From NCBI GenBank assembly GCA_013176395.1, contig JABMLP010000023.1, forward strand, positions 62,001 to 126,000: DNA of 64,000 nucleotides. Reading direction: 5' to 3'. A program made the position numbers and the translations under genes. Below, piece after piece: positions 54,872-64,000 of this stretch (positions are counted from its first letter, which is position 1; the number at the start of each line of letters is the position of its first letter). This DNA is from Venturia oleaginea (Eukaryota; Ascomycota; Dothideomycetes; Venturiales; Venturiaceae). The notes beneath the pieces were generated by a model, which was not told the DNA's origin, made no database searches, and saw nothing but the letters and a program-made list of their open reading frames with translations.

Positions 54872-55651
54872 TCAAATATCCTTCCAGGCTGCTTCATCAC
54901 CCCAATAAGGCAGATCAAAAGTGAGAGCCTTTGGTCTCTGATCTGGCCATTTCTCTGAAATGAGCTTGATCAGCTCATGATAAACCATCTTATTCCCTTC
55001 GCCAGTGAGATGCAAGCCATCAACCAGCAGAGTTGGAAGCTCCAGTCCTTCGTTCTGTGGCACGCCCTTCGTTCCGATCAAGGGCTGTCCGGATTCCCAT
55101 CCAACTTTGTGCATGAATGCCGACCACACATCAAGGACAGCAACATCCATCTCCTTGCCGACCTCACGAACAACCTGCGCGTACTGTCTCACGACCTCAG
55201 CCGTTCGTCTAACCACATCGATGCCCCAAATCTCGAGATCCAACTTCTCGCACAAGGCCTCATCAACTGGCGGAGGCGTAATGAGAATCATCTTCGGATT
55301 ATGAGCTTGAACAAGCGGATGCTGAATCATCATCTTGAGATTTTCCTTGTACTGCTCAATAGGAACATGCTGTTCTGCTTGAGGTGTGTTTGGAAATCTC
55401 GCATCGTTGGCACCAAAGAATATGGCTAGAAACCGGATCTTGGTCTGCTCAGGAGTCGGAAGAACTTGAGGCAGTGTGTGAAGGCCCATTTTGGTATTGT
55501 ATCCCGAGAGACCGCCGTTGATGACATTCAGTTTACGCTGGTAGGCACTGCTGAGCGCTGCTACCCATCCGAATCCGATGTCTTGATCGTAGCCGCGTTG
55601 AGTTATGGAGTCTCCAAAGAGGAAGAACGTGTCTTTTGCTGTTCCGAGCAT
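54872..55651 (-). CDS. IAH1: Isoamyl-acetate-hydrolysing esterase, SGNH family
   Basis: This ORF of 259 residues has no intron. IAH1-type esterases hydrolyse short-chain acetate esters. All four SGNH blocks are present: FLFGDSITQRG with Ser15 as nucleophile, INGGLSGYNT (Gly), FFGANDARFP (Asn) and VDGLHLTGEGNKMVY with the catalytic Asp and His. A LITPPPVDE segment typical of the group is also seen. The chosen Met gives MLGTAKDTFFLFGDS; the open frame upstream encodes a hydrophobic stretch but the Met after it fits the family start. Confidence 0.92.
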   Translation of the reverse strand: MLGTAKDTFFLFGDSITQRGYDQDIGFGWVAALSSAYQRKLNVINGGLSGYNTKMGLHTLPQVLPTPEQTKIRFLAIFFGANDARFPNTPQAEQHVPIEQYKENLKMMIQHPLVQAHNPKMILITPPPVDEALCEKLDLEIWGIDVVRRTAEVVRQYAQVVREVGKEMDVAVLDVWSAFMHKVGWESGQPLIGTKGVPQNEGLELPTLLVDGLHLTGEGNKMVYHELIKLISEKWPDQRPKALTFDLPYWGDEAAWKDI

Positions 55652-55961
55652 TTTGATTGTAAATTGGCGATGTGAAATAACGTGGAAGATTGATGTTGGA
55701 AGAGGACCCAAAATGATGACCCGGACGAATTGGGTAAGTATAAAAGAGACGACACGTGATGCATTCATTTTTTCTGATCCTCTAATTCCTTTTTTGCGTC
55801 CTTCTATCCACGATGGATGTCAATAGTTTCCTGGTATTTGTCACTTCACATTGCTAAGAGCTTTGCAATATCGAATAGAACCGGAATGTACACTAGATCA
55901 ACTTGGCAGTTTTGGATTACTGGATTGACATTAATCTATAATAGGGCAAAGAAATAGCTAT
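55652..55961. other. Spacer
   Basis: This is the promoter of the IAH1-like gene and the 3' flank of the Ser-rich giant. AT-rich, no feature. Confidence 0.5.
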
Positions 55962-58900
55962 TTACAAATCAAAATATGGAATGCATGTCCAGAATCCTAT
56001 TGCACTTTCGTTCTCACATAAAAAAAAAAATGGCGTAGGCGCCGCGCTGGTAGAAGCTGCCGCTGCTGCTGCAAATGAAGAAGATGCAGCTGCAGAGGAA
56101 GATGCCGCGTCCGCACCACTTGGAAGAGAATAATTTTCATATGCACCTTCGGGCCAGCAAGCAGTGACTGTGGTAACTACTGTCTCGCTTGCGACCTCTG
56201 TGAAAGTCAAAGTTGCAGTCACTGTAGCCGTGTCGTACTCCGTCAGAGACGCAACTTCACTTGTCGGCGTCACCGTGATACTTGTCGTTGCCTCCTCATA
56301 ATCTGTGTAGATGCTGAGCGTCAAGTCAAGGGTGGTGGTCGTCCACACTGTGTATATATCAGACGGCCCAAGCGTGGTTGTAGTTGTACCGCTGGGTGAT
56401 GGGTTGATGACAGTTATGGTGGTGGCGTAGACCCAATTGGTCGTCGTGGTTGTTCCCGATGGAGAAGGAGTGACGATCGCAGTCAGAGTCTTGGTATGGG
56501 TAGTCGAGGTGACCATGGGCACATTGGGAGAGGTGTAATCAAATTTACCCATATCGCGCTTTTTCAGACCGCGTTTGCTAAGTTGAGGTGCAACGGTAGC
56601 ATAGACAAAGACTGTTGTCGTGGTGGGGATACAGCTACCGTGCGTCAAGCCCGTGAGAGTGCCTGCATCGATGGAAGCTACTGGGGTCGACATGCTAGAG
56701 GTTGGAATGGTCTTCTTGCTCATTGTGCTTGCTGGTGATGTGAATCCGGAAGGCTTTCCGCTGGCGCTCGGGACATTCTGCTTTTCCCATTCAGCTTGAT
56801 CATACGTACCGTTGCTTGCAGCAGACTCAACAGGGCGAATAGTGGTCGACACAGCAACTACTGGGGTGATGATCTTAGTAGACTGGGCACTTCTCACCGT
56901 GTATGACATTATCGAATAAATAGTAGACGTAGTGAGAGGCGCGGCGGTGGCTTTAGATCAATATTCATATGCTTTCTGTTCCTGGCCTCCCTTAGATGAG
57001 CCAGATTGTCCTTCAGAAGAACCTGATCGAACTCCTGAGGCTTTCTCCGATGCTTGTGACTGGGACGGGCGGCCATTGTACGGTCCAGATGGTTGGATTG
57101 GTCCAGGGGTAGAGCTGGAGATCGAAGCTGAGGCTTGTGCAGATGAATGAGGCTGGCCTGCTGTTGGAAGAAGACCTGAGGAACGACTGGTGAAAGATTC
57201 TGACGACGTATCGATGTAACCAGAGACAGGCGCTGCGAGCATGGATGACATGTGACCAGATTCAGTGGGTGCGGGATGGCTTGATCCAGCGACTGGGAAT
57301 TTTGACGAATTTGAAGGCGTGACAACATGGGCAGACACCACAGCAGAATTGTTCGCAGCTGGAAATTCGCCTAGGCTTGGGCTTGATAGGTTGATAGGAC
57401 CTGGAGATGCGATAGGCAATGAAAAGCTTGTGATTGCACTTAAGCCAATGGTTGGAAGTGTCTCGCTGATCGCAGTGGTAGGGCCAGTCGTAGGGTGACC
57501 AATCTGATAGGTGTTAGATGAGATGAAAGAGCTTGGAGATGGGACTTCTCTGAACGTTGATGGCAGAGCAGGCGCCAAACTAGCATGTGGAATTGTCGGA
57601 TCGGCGGAACGCTGGCTAGCGGTCAGACTAGCTGATGGGAATCCTGCGACCGAGGAGATGGCTGGAGCAGATCGGAACATGGAAGAAATCGTGGCATCAA
57701 CAGTTGGAGAGCTTTCGCTGGCGAATACGGTGGGGTTTGCAGGCGTGAAGCTTCTTGGGTAGTCGTAGTCGTCGTGGTCGGAGCTGTAGGAGACAGTTGG
57801 GCAGCTCTCACTTACAATGGTAGTGAGTAGAGCAGCTGGCGCGCTCTCCCTTGGCGTCATGTATGGTCCGTCTTGTGGTAAGGTCTGGCTGAAAGATGAT
57901 ACATGCATCACAGGAGAAGTATGTCCACTCGATGTGAGATTTGGAACAGGTGAAGATGGGACCTCGCTTGAAGACACCAAAAAGGCAGCTGGGATGCTTT
58001 CGCTCACGGTTGTGGATCCGGCAGCTGGGCAGCTTTCTGAGGCGTCCAAGTCGTAATAGGGGTCAGATATGTAGTTTTCCGCATAGGGTGAGGAAGAAGT
58101 CGCATCAGGCGCTGAAATGGCAACCGGCGAGGCCGGAGTTATGCTGCTCTCAGACGGGTACAAGACATGTGGTGCTGAGGATGTGATTGAGGCGACACTG
58201 ATACTAACTGGCTCAGAGGAGGGCGACGTTAACGAAGCAGAGACCGACAGTGTGACGCTTGCAACTGGAACTATTGGTAACGAAAGATCAGGCGATGGGT
58301 AACTTTATCATAATTAGCATAGCTTCGGAATCGTGCCGAAATCTTATACTCACTGGCTGGCAGAAGTCGTTCCGCTGAATGTCAAGGAGGCGGCCGCGGA
58401 AGTTTCAGATGACAAAGGAGAGATTGACGATGAGAGTGAGCTTTGGGTTAACACAGTTGAGCCAGTGTCATCTGAGTCGTCATAGTATAAGACGCTGGGT
58501 GAAGCAGTAATGGAAGCATCAGAGGCCAGGTAAAATGTGGACGACGACGAAGCCTTTGACACTGTGGTCGATACTGGTGTCTGGGACGATTGAAACGGCA
58601 AATCTGAGGCCGAAGCTGATATGGGCGTCGAAAACGAGCTGTACTCATCATCATCATCATCATCATCGTAACCGTAGGCGGAACTAGAAACGCTGCTCTC
58701 AGACGCTACACTGGAACTCATCGTGTTTGTGGCAGAGCCAAAACCGCTATTATCAGAGGTCATACTGGAAATCGTGGATGTTGATGAGCTGGAGACTATT
58801 GGTGATACGACGATCGAGCTGCTGGAGGTTGCAGGAGAGAACTCTACCTATACATAGAAATTAGCATCGCGCGATTTATAGGAGGGAATGTCACGTACCG

Positions 58901-61900
58901 AGATAGGCACAGAGGATGAGCTGTTGGCTGGGATCCTGGTGTTGCTTGGTAGCGTGTATTTACTTGGTAGAGTGTAGTTCGATGGATAGTCGTGATAATC
59001 AGTGTCATTATCGAGATCAATGGCTAAACTGCTGCCGGTAGACGAGACAGAACTAGAGGAACTCGATGCGAAGCTGGTCATTGGAGCACTAGATGATGTG
59101 GTAATAATAGGTGAAACAGATGCAAAAGTCGAGCTAGCAGTTGCCGGAATTCCAGACAAGCTAGTCACACTTGCGATTGTGTTAGCTGAAAGCGAGAAGT
59201 TTCCAGGCAGTGTATAGTTGCTTGGGTCATCGTCGTCGTTGCCCGCGCTGGATGATACACTGGTGCTTAAAGAGACAAGGCTAGACGATGAGCTAAAGAT
59301 AGGCGTGATTGTGGAACTCATACTGGAGGAACTGCTTTCTGCTATTGATGAGATGAGATTTGATGTTAACGAGCTGAGAGACAACATGGCCGTGGTACTT
59401 GAAGATACTCTAAGGCTTTCTGAGGGAGCAGATGTATTGCCTAAGAGAGTCGAGTTTGCATTTGGAGGCAACGGGATTGTCGGTTTGCCATCTGGTCCAT
59501 GAGGATGAGGATGATTTTCATTTACATGCGGATGATGCTCAGAACTATTGGAGGGATCTGGGTAGTAGTAGTGATTGGCCGCGGCGCTTGTAGCAGTTGC
59601 GGAGGAAACGCGGGGAGTGGATGAAGATTGACTTCCCAAGTCTGGGGATGTCATGATCACCGAGGAGCTACTTGACAAAAGGCTTGGATAGGAGCTCAAC
59701 TCAGGCGCTGAGAGGGTGCTAGACACAAGGATTGATGAGGCGAGAGACGATGTGGCTGTGGCGCTAACATTTGCAGGCAAAGAGATATTGCCTGGAAGGG
59801 AGAAGTTGCCGGGCAAAGTGTAATTGGATGGATGGTCATGGTAGTCGCGGTCCTCATCGTCGTCGATTGCTGAGGAGGAAGAAGGTGAGCTGCTGGTCAA
59901 AACTTGACTGATGGTCGAAACTTGACTGATGGTCGAAACTTGACTGATGGTCGAAACTTGACTACTGTAGAGACTTGAGCTGCTGCCAGATGTTACTGGG
60001 CTGGATGGGAAGGAGCTCGGGTCCGACACGGACGAGGAAGACCTCGATTCTGCCATAGACAAAGAGGAGCTCATCTCTGATGCAGACGAGGTGGAAACAG
60101 AAGTCGACGAGGTCAGAGAGGAGGTGGTCGCGGCACTAATGTTTGATGGCAGTGAGAAATTTCCAGGGAGAGAAAAATTGCTAGGAAGCGACAGATTTCC
60201 TGGCAAACTGTGGTTTGATGGATAATCATAATAATCGATATCGTCGTCATCATCACCATCATCATCCACTTCAGGTACTGCGCTTGGTAGTAAACTAGAT
60301 GTGACAATGCTGGAAGAAGCTATACTTGTCTGGAAAGATGAATTTAAGCTAGAGACCGAGGATGGGACCAGAGAAGAGAAACTCGATTCTGCAATAGAAG
60401 AAATCGACCCTGCGGCAGAGGAACTCGACTCTGCGATAATGAGACTTGACTCTATGGTAGAGGAGCTTATTGAGGACGTGACTGTTGCACTGACATTCGC
60501 TGGCGTCATGAACAATTTTTTCGGTGGCAAGGAGAAATTTCCTGGCCGAGCAGTGAAATTGAAAAGAGGTAGAGAGACGTTGCCCGGCGGTCCAGTCCAG
60601 TTCAATGGAGGTAGCGAAAAGTTGCCTGGTGGACCAGGGTGTGTGAAATTGGCAGGTAAGGTGAAGTTTCTAGGGTAGTCGTAGTAATCTACATCATTGT
60701 CGTCGTCGTCGTCATTCTCCGTTGAGATTGTACTGGTTGAGCTGGCAATAAAGCTCGAGCTTGATTTCGAGATCGCCGAGCTGTCTGACGATATTATTGA
60801 TGAAAATGAACTGGATTCCGAGTGGGAGACTGTGGAACTGTCTGATGACGTTGATGCAATTGAACTGGAACTTGGGTCGGAGATTGCTGAACTATCTGAG
60901 GTGGTTGATGCAATCGAGCTGGAACTTGTCCCCGAAGCAATCGAAGTTATGGAGGATGTTAAAGTTGCCCTGACAAAGGCAGGAGCAGATGAGGAGTTCG
61001 AAGGAACTGGGAAATTCGTTGGTGGAGTAAAGTTCCCGGACGGAATCGACCAATTAACCGGTGGAGGCAAGGAAGCCCCTCCGGGTGCCGAGGAATTGGC
61101 AGGATGTGAATGATTTCCTGGAGCGAGAGTAGAATTTGCCAGATTTGTGGAAAGACTAATTGTCGATGTGATGGAATCCGTTGACGAGCTTGCATCTGCA
61201 ATTATTGATGGTCGATGTGATGGAATCTGCCGAAGAACTTGTCTCTGAGATAAACGCTGATGAACTGACTGTCGACATGATAGGGTCTGTCGACGAACTT
61301 GTCTCTGTTGCAGGTGCTGAGGAACCGAATGTAAACGTGATGGAATCTGATGACAAGCTCGGGTCTGAGACGGATGCCGAGGAACTGAGTGTAGACCTGG
61401 TGGTCCCATCATCAACACTGGCCGGAATGGAAGAGGAGGAAGAGGAAGTAGAAGAGTTGCTCGGCAGAGTAAGGTTCTCGGACAGACCGTGGACACTCAC
61501 ATTTCCTGGTGGGACGGAGAAATTGCCAGGTGGTAGACTGAAGTTCCCAGGCAGTGTGAAATTCGACGGAAGCGAGAAGCTATTTGGATTTGTGAAGTTA
61601 CTGGGTAATGTATAGTTTCTTGGATAATCGTGATAGCCATAATCATCATCGTCGTCATCAGCATCCGGTGCAACACTTGAGCTCGACGCCGCCGCGGCAG
61701 AATTGCTGCTGATTTCTGACGAAGAAGATTGGCTGGCAGTGGAGGTAATCGTGTCTATATCAACAATCGCCGAGATTGAAAAGGGAGTATTGATCGGAGG
61801 GGGTAACGTGGAAATAAGAGCTGGCAACGTCACATTAAATGGTGGGGGACCTGTGAAGTTTGAGCCGGGGTGATGATGCTGATGAGTCCGATGGCGAGGG

Positions 61901-62929
61901 ACACTGAAATTACCGCCAGGTCCGACGGTGGAGTTCAAAGGTGGGGGCGGAGTTCATAATTGTAATTGTAGCCGTAGCCGTAGTGCGAATCAGATGGCTG
62001 GCTTGAGCTGGCCGCGGCCGCAGAAGAGCCCGAATTTGACGGTACCCATGGCGGGATTGTACAATTGTTGACATACGAGGTATCGGTTTCGACATGCGTT
62101 GAAGTAATAGTGGTAGAATCATAGATCGTGTCCGTCTCATCGTAGATTGTCAATGTAGTCGACGAAGATGGCACAGGATCGGCGTACGACGTGTCGGCCA
62201 ATGTGTCGGTGTAAACAGTCGTGGTTGTTGTCGAAAAGGGAAGAGGCGTTATGATAGCTGTGGAAGTGACGCTTGCAGCATAAGGACCGAGGGTTTGCGT
62301 TGCCGCTGGCGCGGGATACAAAGTTGTTGAAGATGTCCAGGTTGCTCCGGTAGCATTACAGGAAGTGCTGACAGCAGGCATCAGGGTGAGGGTGGTTGTG
62401 TAAGTAATCTGGTCCTGGATCCACTGTGTGCTGGTTGTGGTAGATTCTACGATGAAAGCGTTGGAGGAGATTGACGATCCTAGGTCTTGTGAAAACAAAA
62501 CTTTGTAGGTGCCAGTTGGCATCTGATTCAAAGTCACATCGGGACATTGGAAGCTGTTGTATGTGATCGCGCCTGTCGCAATCCCGCTAGATGTTGTGCT
62601 TGGAGTCAAGGCATCGCATTGGACTGTTGATGCTCCATGAAGAAGTCCTGTTGCAGGCTAGACGAGGTACGGTGTGACGGAATAGGTATCGTAGATTGTC
62701 TCTCCTTGAGAAATCGTGGAGCTTGTCTTGGTGGGAAAAGAGCACATCGCGTCTGGAACAGTGGATTAGATTTACGCCTTGCGACAAGTCGAGGTTGTCT
62801 CTTACCTCCGCTATAAAAGCTGCCAGTCGCACCAAGCCAATTCGTGTTTCCAGAATCGACGTAAAAGGCGGCGGTAGAAGTGCCCGCTTGTCGGGGCAAG
62901 TCAGGGCTATCGAAGGTACAGTAGCCCAT
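55962..62929 (-). pseudogene. Giant Ser/Thr-rich, sequon-ladder surface-protein locus, interrupted
   Basis: About 7 kb on one strand reads as a single protein of roughly 2200 residues in pieces. Introns fit at 62753-62805, 58848-58898 and 58303-58353. Breaks in the frame are an in-frame TAG at 62658-62660, a one-base shift near 61940 in a C5 run, a one-base shift near 61203 and an in-frame TGA at 56958-56960. The N-terminus is Cys-poor and Thr-rich (about 240 residues of T-T-x repeats). The middle has at least six modules: an Asp-rich run, Tyr-x-Asp-Tyr-Pro, a ladder of NxS/NxT sequons spaced by Leu-Pro (NFSLPGNFSLPSN), then a Ser-rich linker of about 100 residues. The C-terminal third repeats Ser-Glu-Ser-x-Pro phrases and ends Thr/Ala/Ser-rich. 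No signal peptide was found on the first exon I can see. It may be a decaying adhesin-like gene, or base errors may break a live one. Confidence 0.65.
59894..59971 (-). repeat. 18-bp tandem repeat inside the Ser-rich locus
   Basis: About four copies of an 18-bp unit (GGTCGAAACTTGACTGAT on the plus strand) encode repeated Ser-Thr-Ile-Ser-Gln-Val on the minus strand. This in-frame minisatellite could vary in copy number between strains. Confidence 0.9.
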
Positions 62930-64000
62930 GATTAGAAGAGTGTATCAGTAAAGAGTGTATCAGTGAAGAATGAGTGTTTCTTAAACATTGGTATAAGTGA
63001 ATGGACGAAGGAATTCTAAGATCACTTCTACAAAATCAACACCGAGCAACGAATGAATGAATGAACGACCTTGGTGGAAAGAAATTGAACAAAGAGTGCA
63101 GAAGAGGGTAACAAGAGAAGGCGGCAAAAGACGTTTTCTTCAAGACTCCATCGGTTCTTTGCACCCTGGGCCTGGGGCACAATCCCACCCCAAGGAGATA
63201 TCGCATCTAGACCAAGCACGACGATATCTGCAGTCTGGAGTCTACTACCAGATTGGACGCATGAAGGCCAATCACAGAACGATCGTGCCTGGATCATCGT
63301 GGGGCGTGGTACGAAGTGGTGATGCCACAAGCTTATCTAAGAATAGTAGCGTTAAACCTACCGAGCAGGGACGAGAAAGGAAAATTGTGGCTTTGCATGA
63401 TGCCGAATGCCAATACTATGATAGGTGATGATTAGCGGATAAGAACTGATCTCTTTTACAAAACTGACCCACTAGTAGGTAATTTTGTGATGGCTGTACC
63501 GAAATATAGAGAGTTCATGGACGTGCATCTTGAAAGCACACTGTTTGGTAAGATCGTGAATCGATCTTCACCTGGTCCACGAAGCATTGGACTGGACCCA
63601 CGTGTGCGACTAGGAGCAATCCCCTGAAAGGAGAAGTTCTCGCGAGCCCCCTTTCCAGATCAGCCTTGAGCATGCACGGATTATCCCGCTGCTAAGCATC
63701 TTTAGCGTGTTCTGGCCAGACTTACTTAGATGGGCATAGCAGATTGTAAGACCTGCCGAGCCAAACTCTTTCAGGCTGAGATCTTTAAGGTATGGGATCG
63801 TTGGTGCCATTGGTCGTTGGCAGCATGGTATTTGGCCGGAACGATGTTTTTCACTGCCGTCGCTGTCCTGAGGATATGAATATCAGAAAGCAGTAGCTAC
63901 CGGTATAACCATATCTTTCCAACCATAGACAATCACCGACTAAGTTCCCGGTACAAACTAAATTTCCACTGGAGGACGCTTGGGAGAACTCATTGGGCGG
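62930..64000. other. Right end of the window, no supported gene
   Basis: Short ORFs occur on both strands (for example 63028-63330 and 63610-63810, both minus), with no domain. The upstream part of the Ser-rich gene, including a missing signal-peptide exon, could lie here but I could not place it. Confidence 0.4.

Noticed and set aside
60301..61615. Several plus-strand ORFs rich in Glu, Leu and Val
   Set aside because: They are antisense frames of the Ser-rich repeat locus; TCx/AGx codons read as Glu/Leu/Asp on the other strand.

Overview
The window is nuclear DNA of a filamentous ascomycete (Pezizomycotina). The evidence is the short GT-AG introns (mostly 46-80 bp), one-gene transcription units on both strands, and the gene set: a fungal GH92, a GH114, a seven-helix rhodopsin-domain protein, a TmpA-like oxidoreductase, AIM6, CFD1 and AdoMet decarboxylase. 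A class such as Leotiomycetes is possible, but I cannot fix it from the sequence. I rebuilt exon structures by hand from splice signals and reading phase.

Layout. 1-12 kb: the 3' end of a serine-rich gene; a secreted acid-phosphatase-family phosphoesterase; a membrane-anchored GH92 alpha-mannosidase; two weak small loci, one apparently frameshifted; a formate/nitrite (FNT) channel. 14.06-19.34 kb: a complete DIRS/Ngaro-type tyrosine-recombinase retrotransposon on the minus strand. It has split direct repeats (A1 ... B1-A2-B2), a gag-like ORF, reverse transcriptase/RNase H and tyrosine recombinase, and an internal array of about five 200-bp units that look like deleted copies of its own RNase H region. 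Joining its flanks gives one uninterrupted small ORF with no target duplication. 19.6-26 kb: a small cysteine-rich secreted protein next to the retroelement, a glutathione S-transferase, SPE2 and a small unknown ORF. 26.7-37 kb: a TmpA-like transmembrane oxidoreductase, a long gene-poor stretch, a rhodopsin-domain membrane protein, mitochondrial ribosomal protein bL27m and AIM6-like.

37-50 kb: a 914-residue nuclear-looking coiled-coil protein, CFD1, a 2EXR/F-box-like protein, a three-helix membrane protein, an MFS transporter and a secreted GH114 enzyme. 50.9-54.0 kb: a protein with a helical-repeat N-terminus and a CHAT caspase-like protease domain with His and Cys in place. 54.9-55.7 kb: IAH1-type SGNH esterase. 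56-62.9 kb: a very long Ser/Thr-rich surface-protein locus built of modules (acidic run, Tyr-Asp-Tyr-Pro, a ladder of N-glycosylation sequons, Ser-rich linker). It is interrupted by two in-frame stops and two single-base frameshifts.

There are no operons or clear pathway clusters. Several products act at the cell surface or outside it (phosphatase, GH92, GH114, Cys-rich protein, Ser-rich giant). The items most worth following up are the retroelement with its RNase H-derived array, the CHAT protein, the sequon-ladder giant and the Cys-rich secreted protein. No RNA genes or CRISPR arrays were recognised.
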